Source: Sporosarcina luteola (GTDB taxonomy: Bacteria; Bacillota; Bacilli; Bacillales_A; Planococcaceae). From it: a DNA stretch of 64,000 bases. The translations under genes and the position numbers were made by a program. The notes under the pieces are model-generated. The model had not been told where the DNA came from. It did not search any database and saw only the letters and a list, made by a program, of their open reading frames with translations. Of the stretch, positions 26,481-34,983 are shown piece by piece (within the stretch, counting starts at the first letter, position 1; each line of letters opens with the position of its first letter). Location of the stretch: assembly GCF_023715585.1 (NCBI RefSeq), contig NZ_JAMBOK010000003.1:62001-126000 (forward strand), in the 5' to 3' direction.

Positions 26481-26918
26481 ATGAAAAATCATGTTATTGG
26501 CATATACGAAAGTGAACAACAAGTGGTTGAAGTTGTTGAGGATTTACTAAAGAAGGGCTATACAACTGATGACATTTCAGTGATCGCTAAAAACACAACC
26601 CAACTACCGAAAATCGCAGAGGAAGTGAAACCCTCCATGAAGGATGGAGCCATCGCTGGAGCTGCAACGGGAGGAGCAATTGGTTTAGCAGGAGTGATAG
26701 CAGGGTTATCCACTATATTAATTCCCGGATTTGGAGCTGTGTTGGCCGCAGGTCCTATCATCACCACAATTGGAGGGGCAGTCATAGGGGCCAACTCGGG
26801 TGCTGGCGGATTTAAGCATGCGCTTATGGAAATGGGAATCAAAGATGATGAAGCTGAGCGCTATTCAAAAGATGTCGAGGACGGTAAAATCCTAGTATTC
26901 CTTCATCCGAAAGAGTGA
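26481..26918 (+). CDS. General stress protein 17M-like, glycine-zipper protein
   Basis: A 145-residue protein resembling GSP17M/YflT-type proteins: KNHVIGIYESEQQVVEVVED at the N-terminus, a glycine/alanine-rich hydrophobic centre (GAATGGAIGLAGVIAGLS, near residues 57-110) that could insert in membranes, and a C-terminal strand DGKILVFLHPKE. GGAGG precedes the ATG. In Bacillus such genes belong to the general stress response; no sigma-B promoter was confirmed here. Confidence 0.8.
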   Translation: MKNHVIGIYESEQQVVEVVEDLLKKGYTTDDISVIAKNTTQLPKIAEEVKPSMKDGAIAGAATGGAIGLAGVIAGLSTILIPGFGAVLAAGPIITTIGGAVIGANSGAGGFKHALMEMGIKDDEAERYSKDVEDGKILVFLHPKE

Positions 26919-27031
26919 GGATGGATTGGGATTAACTTAATGCAATACATGGAGATACACGGAAGTATCGTGAAGTAATTAGCTTCAATTAAGAAAAGGA
27001 TGATAACATTCGGAGATACCGGGTAGAACGG

Positions 27032-27304
27032 ATGCGAAATGCCCGCGTACAGGACGAACAATTCGTGCCAGACCCATACTTTGATCTACAGGAATACAAA
27101 ACGAAGTTGTTCCAAATGTTCGAAGGCATCTTGAAAATTGACGGGTTCGCATCGCTAGGTCTTGCGAAGTCTGGGATGTTTTATCAGCTGTTTAAAGGTG
27201 TGGATGCAGAGAAGGTTAACGTGACAATCGATATGGTGGATCAAAGTACTGGAGAAGTAATGGGTACGGTTAATTGTCATGAGGCGATTGAGTATATGGA
27301 ATAA
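27032..27304 (+). CDS. Hypothetical protein, 90 residues
   Basis: A small soluble protein with an amphipathic body (YFDLQEYKTKLFQMFEGILK) and no recognised domain. ATG 27032 has no good ribosome binding site. The frame is open upstream and an ATT at 27008, spaced from AAGGATG at 26997, would add RRYRVER; the true start is uncertain. It has its own terminator. Confidence 0.6.
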   Translation: MRNARVQDEQFVPDPYFDLQEYKTKLFQMFEGILKIDGFASLGLAKSGMFYQLFKGVDAEKVNVTIDMVDQSTGEVMGTVNCHEAIEYME

Positions 27305-27309
27305 GTAGG

Positions 27310-27341
27310 GAGTCGGAGGCTAATGCTTCTGGCTCTTTTTT
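27310..27341 (+). terminator. Rho-independent terminator
   Basis: GAGTCGGAGGC-like stem with GCTTCTGGCTC, 4-nt loop, then TTTTTT. Confidence 0.8.
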
Positions 27342-27564
27342 GATCACATCATTATTATCGATTAATCTCCAATCACCTTAAAGATACCTTCTTGCACATG
27401 GGGCTGATTAACTAAACAATATATGAGTGCTATAATGATATATATAATTACAATAATCAAAACTAATTATTTTTCTTGTTTTTTAAGACGGTACAATAGA
27501 CTGTCTCAAATTAAAGTGTCAAGGGAGTTTATCACTTCTTTAATAATTTTATAGGAGGCGAATT

Positions 27565-27969
27565 ATGATACAGGTAGCAGCTGCAATTATCGTTAAAATG
27601 GGCAAGTTGTTAATTACTAAAAGAAGTGAAAGCATGAGCTTACCTAACTTATGGGAGTTTCCTGGCGGGAAGCTAAAAGAGGATGAATCACCTGAAGATT
27701 GCGTCGTACGGGAAATACGAGAGGAACTGAAAGTCGACATTACAGTACTTCGATATTTTACAACTACTCGTCACAAATACGATTTCGGTGAAATTGAATT
27801 AATTGCGTATGTTGCAGAATTAGACAACGGCAAGATCACCCTTACAGAACACTCAGAATTTAAGTGGGTCGATATAAGGAGTCTATGCAATTATGAGTTT
27901 GCACCCGCAGACATACCTATCATTAAAAAATTAGAGGAGGAAGGCATTTGGGATTTGATCCAGGGTTAA
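27565..27969 (+). CDS. Nudix hydrolase, MutT-like, first gene of a defence-like operon
   Basis: A 134-residue Nudix protein with a complete Nudix box (FPGGKLKEDESPEDCVVREI then REEL, residues about 33-56). The start VAAAIIVKMGKLLITKRS and end FKWVDIRSLCNYEFAPADI resemble MutT/CTP-pyrophosphohydrolase types that clean oxidised or modified nucleoside triphosphates. GGAGGCG precedes ATG 27565. It overlaps the following SRA-like/HNH gene by 22 bp, so the two are translationally coupled. A nucleotide-sanitising or signal-degrading role in the operon is an inference. Confidence 0.9.
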   Translation: MIQVAAAIIVKMGKLLITKRSESMSLPNLWEFPGGKLKEDESPEDCVVREIREELKVDITVLRYFTTTRHKYDFGEIELIAYVAELDNGKITLTEHSEFKWVDIRSLCNYEFAPADIPIIKKLEEEGIWDLIQG

Positions 27970-28772
27970 CGATTGGACAGGTCGTTACAAATGATGATAT
28001 ACGAAATATTTTTAAATGTGGCAATATGGGAGGGATGAGGAGATCTAATACGACAAATACACTTATTATTGTAACCGATCATACAAAAGGGTTATATGAC
28101 GATCGGTGGGAGGACGATATCCTACATTATACAGGAATGGGAAAGAACGGCGATCAAAAAATTGATTTTGCACAAAATCGTACGTTAAATGAGTCAGACA
28201 CAAATGGTGTGGATGTATTCCTTTTTGAAGTTGTGAAGGAAAGAGAATACACCTATTTGGGCCCTATTGCACTTTGGGATAAGCCTTATCAAGAAGTACA
28301 ACCTGGTGAAGATGGTGAAATGAGAAAGGTATGGATCTTCCCTGTCAAAGTGAAAAATAGTGAAGAAGTATCTTTACTATCTAGAGACTTAGTTGAACAA
28401 AACTTTTTCGAGAAGTCCAAAAAGGCAAAACGCTTATCAACTTCGGAAGTTAAAGAAAGAGCTGAACAAACGGGTACAACATATGTTGGTTCAAGAAAGT
28501 CACTCGTTACGACATATGAAAGAAATGTATATGTAACCGAATATGCTAAAAGAAGAGCGAAAGGGATTTGTGAATTATGTGAGGAACCAGCACCTTTTGC
28601 TAATAAATTAGGGGAACCTTATTTAGAAACGCATCATATAGTATGGCTCGCAAACGGCGGCGAAGATACAATTGAAAATACTGTTGCGTTATGTCCGAAT
28701 TGCCATCGGAAAATGCATATTGTTGATTCGGAAAAGGATATTGAAAAGCTTAAACAAATTATCAAGATGTGA
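27948..28772 (+). CDS. SRA-like plus HNH endonuclease, probable modified-DNA (type IV) restriction enzyme
   Basis: A 274-residue protein in two parts. Residues about 1-150 look like the SRA/PUA-like base-flipping domain of ScoMcrA-type enzymes (WEDDILHYTGMGKNGDQKID, then YLGPIALWDKPYQ). Residues about 205-274 are an HNH nuclease with a zinc site: CELCEEPAPF, LETHHIVWLANGG and CPNCHRKMH. Such proteins cut DNA carrying modified cytosine or phosphorothioate. The start is TTG 27948, 7 nt from TTAGAGGAGG inside the Nudix gene. The next gene begins 12 bp after it. Confidence 0.85.
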   Translation: MGFDPGLTIGQVVTNDDIRNIFKCGNMGGMRRSNTTNTLIIVTDHTKGLYDDRWEDDILHYTGMGKNGDQKIDFAQNRTLNESDTNGVDVFLFEVVKEREYTYLGPIALWDKPYQEVQPGEDGEMRKVWIFPVKVKNSEEVSLLSRDLVEQNFFEKSKKAKRLSTSEVKERAEQTGTTYVGSRKSLVTTYERNVYVTEYAKRRAKGICELCEEPAPFANKLGEPYLETHHIVWLANGGEDTIENTVALCPNCHRKMHIVDSEKDIEKLKQIIKM

Positions 28773-28784
28773 GGGGGCGTAAAT

Positions 28785-30632
28785 ATGTGTGCTCGAATCA
28801 AGAGTATAAAAAATTTCTGTTTGCATTGTAGTGCAGAAGCTTTCTTTCGATTATCTATACAAGAATTTATGGAAGAGATGAACACAAACTATTTAGAGAT
28901 TTGTAGGGAAGAGCCATCTGACTTACAACAACAAGCATGGATTGATTCGTTTCACATACTTCAAGAATATTTATCCCCATTACAAGAGTATCCAATACAT
29001 ATGATTTTCGAATATGTACTTCCGCATGAAGGGGGGAGAAGGCCGGATCTTCTGCTAGTGAGTGATAAAGAAGTCCTCGTTATTGAGTTTAAAGAGAAGG
29101 CCACATTCCACCAAGCCGATGTGGATCAAGTAAGTGCATATGCCAGAGACTTGAGACATTACCATTACGAATCAAGAAATCGGAAAGTCACACCGTATTT
29201 AGTCCCTACAAAGACTAGGGGCAAGAGTGGATTATACGGTGATGTTATAGCAATTTCGCCAGATTTGTTATTGGAGGGCATACAAAAGTTTTGCCACAAC
29301 GCAGATAGTCATGACAGTAAACAATGGATCAATTCAAAATACGAACCGTTACCTTCCATTGTAGAAGCGGCAAAAATGATCTATACAAATAAGCATTTAC
29401 CTACTATTCATAGAGCGAACAGTAGTGGATTGCCTGAAGCTCTACGTAAATTGCAAAACATTGCTGAATCGACAGAAGCTACGAATAAAAAAGCACTCGT
29501 TTTAGTAACTGGTGTCCCAGGGGCGGGCAAAACCTTACTTGGTTTGCAATATGTTTATGAATCAAGTTTACAGGATCATAAATCTGAAGGCGTGTTCTTA
29601 TCTGGAAACGGTCCCTTAGTGCAAGTACTCCAAGACGCGCTCGAGAGCAAAGCATTTATTCAACCATTACGAAATTTTATTAGCTATTACGGGAGTAAAA
29701 ACTCGCTTATTCCCCAGCAACGAATATTGGTCTTTGATGAAGCTCAGCGCGCTTGGGATCGCGAACAAGTAAGAAAAAAACACTGCCACGACTTTTCGGA
29801 ACCAGAGCTATTAGTCCAAGTCGCTGATCGAATCAAAGGCTGGACCGTCGTTCTAGGTTTAGTTGGAGAAGGTCAAGAGATATATGTTGGGGAAGAGGCG
29901 GGGATTGGCCAATGGATGGAGGCTATCTCAAAGAGCGAATCTGAATGGGACGTGTATGTACCGTCCAAACTTGCTAACACATTTGAAGAATACAAGGGGG
30001 CTGTGATGTATAGTGACGTTCTCAATTTGAGTATCACTTTACGGTCGCATATTGCAGAGGACGTCAGTCAATGGGCCTCAGAACTGCTGGAAGGATCTAC
30101 TGATTTAGCCAAAGAACTGCTAGCGCAGATTTACGAGCAACACTTCAATATCTACGTAACGCGCGATTTAGAAAAAGCTAAACGATACGTGCAAAATCGG
30201 TATTATGAGGATCTGTCAAAACGATATGGGCTAATCGCTTCATCACAGTCTAAAATGCTTCCGCGGTTCGGAGTTGACACTTCGTTTAGAGGAACAACTT
30301 CTGTTAACATCGCTAAATGGTTCAATGATGATGTGAGAAGCGAACATTCGGGATGTCGATTATCAAAAGTAGCAACTGAGTTTTCTTGCCAAGGTTTAGA
30401 GTTAGACTTTCCGATAGTTTGTTGGGGAGAAGACTTGGTTTGGAATAAAGGTAAGTGGATTTTCAGCAATAATAACAACTCCCGACTAAGGAATCCGAAT
30501 TTGTTGCGGATTAATAGCTATCGTGTGTTACTGACGAGGGGGCGAGATGGGATGATTATTTATGTGCCTAGCCATCAGGCACTGGATGAGACATATGAAT
30601 TGTTGAAACGGATAGGGGTAAGGGAGTTATAG
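28785..30632 (+). CDS. PD-(D/E)XK nuclease-like plus DUF2075 helicase/ATPase
   Basis: A 615-residue protein. The N-terminal domain has RRPDLLLVSDKEVLVIEFKE near residues 85-104, a PD-(D/E)XK-type D...E-x-K pattern. The C-terminal DUF2075 (Schlafen-helicase-related) ATPase has Walker A GVPGAGKT near 242, Walker B VFDEAQRAW near 318, and the late motif RVLLTRGRDGMIIYVP near residue 577. Start ATG 28785 follows GAGGGGG. It is third in a tight operon with the Nudix and SRA-HNH genes, so a DNA-targeting immune function is plausible but unproven. Confidence 0.82.
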   Translation: MCARIKSIKNFCLHCSAEAFFRLSIQEFMEEMNTNYLEICREEPSDLQQQAWIDSFHILQEYLSPLQEYPIHMIFEYVLPHEGGRRPDLLLVSDKEVLVIEFKEKATFHQADVDQVSAYARDLRHYHYESRNRKVTPYLVPTKTRGKSGLYGDVIAISPDLLLEGIQKFCHNADSHDSKQWINSKYEPLPSIVEAAKMIYTNKHLPTIHRANSSGLPEALRKLQNIAESTEATNKKALVLVTGVPGAGKTLLGLQYVYESSLQDHKSEGVFLSGNGPLVQVLQDALESKAFIQPLRNFISYYGSKNSLIPQQRILVFDEAQRAWDREQVRKKHCHDFSEPELLVQVADRIKGWTVVLGLVGEGQEIYVGEEAGIGQWMEAISKSESEWDVYVPSKLANTFEEYKGAVMYSDVLNLSITLRSHIAEDVSQWASELLEGSTDLAKELLAQIYEQHFNIYVTRDLEKAKRYVQNRYYEDLSKRYGLIASSQSKMLPRFGVDTSFRGTTSVNIAKWFNDDVRSEHSGCRLSKVATEFSCQGLELDFPIVCWGEDLVWNKGKWIFSNNNNSRLRNPNLLRINSYRVLLTRGRDGMIIYVPSHQALDETYELLKRIGVREL

Positions 30633-30788
30633 TATCAGAATGCAAAGTGTCTAGGCTGAGGGATAGGAAGATTTTTGTTTGGACAGTGTCGATCCTTGCG
30701 GTAAGTACAGAATTGTAAGATGATAATATTAATTCAATGCTAAAATAATAACCAATATTATGATAAAAGTGAAAAAGTTGGTGTACTT

Positions 30789-32728
30789 ATGATTATATAT
30801 GAATCGACAAAAGAACAATTTGTAGGAGATGTAGTCAATGAATTGCTCATAGATAGGCTATATAACTCCTATCAAAAGAAAATAGGCCGTACTTCTAAAG
30901 CTGAGATTCGTTCATGGGAGAACTCCCTGCAAAAAATGTCCAATGTCAAGCAGGATGATGAAATTCCAAATGACGCGTCAGTTGCCATTGAGTTTAATAT
31001 TCCCAACACCTCTAAACGAGTGGATTTTCTAATTCCGGCAATGATGGTAATCAAGATCACGTCGTCATTGTAGAGCTGAAGCAATGGGAAGAAGTTGAGA
31101 TAGTATCCAATAGAGATGCCGTAGTCCGAACTTATTTAGGAAAAGGCAACCGGGAAACGACCCATCCATCCTATCAAGCGTGGTCGTACGCTGCACTTAT
31201 TGAGGACTTCAATGAGAATGTACAAGAAAAAGAAATTAAGTTGAAGCCTTGTGCGTATTTACATAACTATAGGAAGGTCGACAATGATCCTTTGACAGAT
31301 GCTCATTACCAAGATCATCTTAATAAGGCCCCTGTTTTTACAAAGGGAGAAATTCAAAAACTTAGGGCATTTATTAAGAAGTTTATTCGAAAAGGCGATC
31401 AGAATCACCTGATCTACCAAATTGAAAACGGAAGAATCCGTCCTTCAAAATCCTTGCAGGATGCGTTGAACAGCATGCTAAAGGGCAACGAAGAGTTCAT
31501 TATGATCGACGAGCAAAAAGTATTCTTTGAAGAGGCTTTTCACCAAGCTTTGGAAGCCTCTAAAACAGATACGAAGCAAGTGATGTTAGTAGAAGGGGGC
31601 CCTGGTACAGGTAAGTCAGTGTTAGCCATAAACTTATTAGTGAAACTGATCGACCAAGGGCTTGTCGCCATGTATGTAACAAAGAACTCAGCCCCACGGA
31701 ACATATACTCTACGAAGCTTAAGGGTGATTTCAAGAAATCGCATATCGATAATCTATTCAAAGGCTCCGGCAGCTTTACAGAGGTGGATGAAAACGAATT
31801 TGATGTGCTGATCGTGGATGAAGCGCATCGTCTAAACGAAAAATCAGGTATGTTCCGTAACAAAGGTGAAAACCAAGTGAAGGAACTAATCAAAGGGTCA
31901 AAGTTCACAATCTTTTTCATTGATGAAAATCAAAAGGTCACATTGAGTGATATCGGCAGTGTCGAAATGATCAAACATTATGCTGAACAATACAATGCCG
32001 AAGTTATCTCATGCGAACTTACATCCCAGTTCCGCTGTGACGGGTCTGACGGGTATATCGCGTGGCTAGATGATGTGCTGCAAATTAGAAATACGGCAAA
32101 TAAGAACGACTTAGGAATGGATTATGATATTAGATTATATGATGATCCAAATGCAATGCTTGCGGAAATTGAAAGGTTGAATGAACGAAACAATAAATCC
32201 CGTGTAATGGCGGGGTATTGCTGGGAATGGCCGAAGGAGAATCGCCAGGACGTGGACCACCATGATATCTCTATCCCTGAGCATGATTTCGGGATCAGCT
32301 GGAATATCGAAAACACCTGGGCCATTGAAAATACCTCCGTGAGAGAAGCGGGCTGCATCCATACTGCACAGGGATTGGAGTTTGACTATGTCGGCGTCAT
32401 TATCGGTGACGACATGCGCTTTGAGAACGGACTAATTATTACCGATTTCACAAAGCGAGCAAAGACGGATCAATCCTTAAGGGGAATTAAAGGAATCGCA
32501 AAGAAAGATCCGGAAAAAGCACATGAATTGTCGGATCCTATTATCCGGAATACATATAGGACGTTAATGACCCGTGGGCAGAAGGGGTGCTTTGTGTTTT
32601 GTACAGATCGAGCATTGCAGGCGTATTTGGATGAACGGTTGGAGAAGGTTATGTTGTATCGGAAGGAAAGGGAAGAGATGTTGTATTTGGTGGAAGAGGG
32701 GGCGAGGTATATGCGGTACAAAAACTAG
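30789..32728 (+). pseudogene. DUF2075 ATPase gene with a single frameshift
   Basis: One reading frame runs from ATG 30789 to about 31035 and continues, one base back, from about 31037 (GNDGNQDHVVIVELKQWEEV) to the stop at 32728. Together they give about 645 residues: an N-terminal nuclease-like part in which FLI...VVIVELKQ supplies the acidic motif, Walker A GGPGTGKS near residue 273, Walker B VLIVDEAHRLNE, and RTLMTRGQKGCFVFC near the end. It is a distant paralogue of the gene at 28785. Loss of one base near 31032-31037 is the likely cause. The 495-residue downstream part keeps all ATPase motifs and could be made from TTG 31241. Confidence 0.85.
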
Positions 32729-32935
32729 ATATATCTTTTCCGAAAATCAGTTTTACCCAGTCCTAGGTTCTGACATAATTAATAAATTGTGTTAGAATCT
32801 AGCGCTTTCATTTCGATTTAATAATTTTCGTAAATCAATATGGTATTTATTAATTCGGAAAAGGAATTGAAAAACCAGTGTAAACCTTATAAGATGACAT
32901 AAGCACTACCCTAAAATTATTCGAGGAGAGAAATT

Positions 32936-34150
32936 ATGAAGAAGTTGTTTGTAAAGTTGAGTATTGTATTATTTACCTTATCTCTCTTTGAAAATGTGGC
33001 TTTGGCGCACCCTGGGCGGACAGATGGCAACGGAGGTCACACATGTAGAACAAACTGCGCCAAATGGGGACTGAAGACGGGTGAATACCATTATCATAAT
33101 GGGGGCGGTTCCAGCTCTAGCTCTGGGACAACCTATTCTAAACCGAAACCCAAACCGCAACCAACTTATAGTCAAGCAGACGTTGATTATGGAAAAAATT
33201 CTGGCGAATCGCAAGGGTATGAAGATGGTTATAATAGAAGATACAAGAATGCGAGCACTGATATGGGCAACGAAGGCTATAAAAAAGGATATGCCTCCGG
33301 ATATGCAGCCGGCTATCAGGAAGGGCTAGAGAAAATTAAAGAAGAGGATATACAATCTGGTGCGACTTTAGGAGAAAAAGACGGAAAATCGGCTCTTCGA
33401 AAAGGTGAAAACAAGGAAGTCTCAATGAATGATTCTAAATCAGATGATTGGAATAGCGCCTATAAAGTAGCCTTCATCAAAGCATACGATTATGAAAAAA
33501 ATGTGCAAAATGCTGAGCAATCCGGCCATAATCTGGGCTACACTTTAGCTGAACTGGTGCTCCCCACTGAATTTGACAAAGACACCACGTTTAAAAAGGC
33601 ATTTGAGTCCCACTACAAAACAGGTTATAAAAAACGTATAGAAGAAGAGGAGAAAAAGCACTTTGAGTTAGGAAGAAAAGATGGGTATGCCTTATCATTA
33701 CTAGCAATTACATCGATGGACAATAGATTCCTAAACTCCTATGAGCAAGGATATGAAGAAGGGAAATCTAGACGAAAAGAAGAAGTCATAGCAGAAGGCC
33801 ATCAATCCGCTTTCGTCAATTTTTACTATCCAGAAACAGACGAATATGATAACCAAGAACTAATAGATTGGTTTAAAGAAGGGTACGACTCGAACGAAAT
33901 TGCTGTTCAAGTTAAGGATAGTGCGTTTGACAATGGTTATGCTAATTCGCAGTATGTCATACCTGAAGAGTTCAAAGTCAATGGAGCATCTATCGCATTA
34001 TATGATTCATTGTTCAAAGAAGGACAAGAAGTGAGAACTCGAGAGAAAAAAGAGAATATGAAGACAGCTACAGGGGTTAGTCTAACAGCAGGCGGTATAG
34101 CGATGGGCGGATACCTACTAAGAAAACGGAAAAAGAAAAAACTGATTTAA
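32936..34150 (+). CDS. Secreted YHYH-motif protein with GY-repeats and a C-terminal anchor
   Basis: A 404-residue exported protein: signal peptide about 1-25 (ending VALAHPG), then RTDGNGGHTCRTNCAKWG and GEYHYHNGGG, the YHYH-type domain, a Ser-rich and KPKPKPQP linker, and a long body with repeated short GY/YxxGY motifs (SQGYEDGYN, EGYKKGYASGYAAGYQEG, GYKKR, QGYEEGKSR). It ends with a glycine-rich membrane segment and RKRKKKK tail, without LPXTG. Similar Bacillales proteins are surface-anchored and uncharacterised. CGAGGAGAG precedes the ATG. Confidence 0.8.
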   Translation: MKKLFVKLSIVLFTLSLFENVALAHPGRTDGNGGHTCRTNCAKWGLKTGEYHYHNGGGSSSSSGTTYSKPKPKPQPTYSQADVDYGKNSGESQGYEDGYNRRYKNASTDMGNEGYKKGYASGYAAGYQEGLEKIKEEDIQSGATLGEKDGKSALRKGENKEVSMNDSKSDDWNSAYKVAFIKAYDYEKNVQNAEQSGHNLGYTLAELVLPTEFDKDTTFKKAFESHYKTGYKKRIEEEEKKHFELGRKDGYALSLLAITSMDNRFLNSYEQGYEEGKSRRKEEVIAEGHQSAFVNFYYPETDEYDNQELIDWFKEGYDSNEIAVQVKDSAFDNGYANSQYVIPEEFKVNGASIALYDSLFKEGQEVRTREKKENMKTATGVSLTAGGIAMGGYLLRKRKKKKLI

Positions 34151-34171
34151 TTTTATAGTGGTGTTTATGAA

Positions 34172-34208
34172 GGCAGAGCTAAAATTTTAATTGGCTCTGC
34201 TTTTATTT
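34172..34208 (+). terminator. Terminator after the YHYH gene
   Basis: GCAGAGC pairs with GCTCTGC around an A/T-rich loop, followed by TTTTATTTTAT. Confidence 0.7.
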
Positions 34209-34215
34209 TATAAGA

Positions 34216-34343
34216 TCGAGCGAAGCCTAATCGGTAATTGCCGGTTTGTTTCATCATAACGTATTCTGTATTTTATTATTAGTTCACTCTTAAGCTGGAC
34301 AGTGTTCGGTGACAAAAAGAGCTTGATGATTCAAGTGCAGCGT
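34216..34343 (-). pseudogene. Decayed fragment of the PLD/SF2 helicase gene
   Basis: About 125 bp resembling the minus-strand helicase gene at 41244-41362 (shared GGTTTGTTTCATC, CTGTATTTT, ACAGTGTTCGG and GACAAAAAGAG stretches). It has stops and indels and no start. It shows an older copy of the helicase locus once lay here. Confidence 0.7.
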
Positions 34344-34983
34344 TTCCCTTTTAAGTTATAAAAACGTTCAAGTATTTTATTGAAATTGGATTCTTCTATA
34401 TTAGGAATCGGGGAGAACTGCCAATAGGACATACTGCACCTCACATGCTTTTTCATATTGTATTCAGACTGTCTCGGATCTAAGACATATAGTTAAAGTA
34501 TATGGGAAAAGGGGTGGGTGATTAATGTATCTCGTAGTAATGTTTTAGGTAAGTTAACCCATACATAAGAGACTAAGCAAGAGCCCAATCTTACAACAAT
34601 GAAGATATAAAGTTACAACTCTTTCTTGCTCCTCTTCAAGAGGAAAAGGAATGTTGTCGACGTTAACTACTAAAACAGCTTTAAAGTCTAAATTTACGCG
34701 ACAGCCACTATTTATAAAACACCCAAAGTCCTTAAAACGCAAAGTCATTGGGCGTTTTATATTTCTAGTTGAAGTTATGGAAAGTGCGGTGAACGTGAAA
34801 TAAATAATACGTAAATCCGGAGATACTTCATTTAAAGCACTTGAAGGTGTAATGCTGACTTCACGGAAGATGAAAAAAAGATGTTTGATAATAATAGTCT
34901 AAAAATCTCCGGCAAATTAGTAGACTCCATTTGTGACATGATATAGAATTGAAAAGAAATTTGTAATAAAATGGAGGGTGAGA
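34344..34983. other. Gene-poor stretch with coding debris
   Basis: About 640 bp between the helicase remnant and the SLH gene. A minus-strand frame at 34554-34748 and fragments near 34380-34430 look coding-like, but have no start signals or recognisable family. I see only decayed sequence here plus the promoter of the next gene. Confidence 0.35.

Noticed and set aside
31020..31050. Programmed ribosomal frameshift in the DUF2075 gene
   Set aside because: No slippery heptamer or downstream stem was seen; a simple one-base deletion explains the data.
32936..34150. LPXTG sortase anchor in the YHYH protein
   Set aside because: No LPxTG-like motif precedes the C-terminal hydrophobic segment, although the basic tail resembles an anchor.
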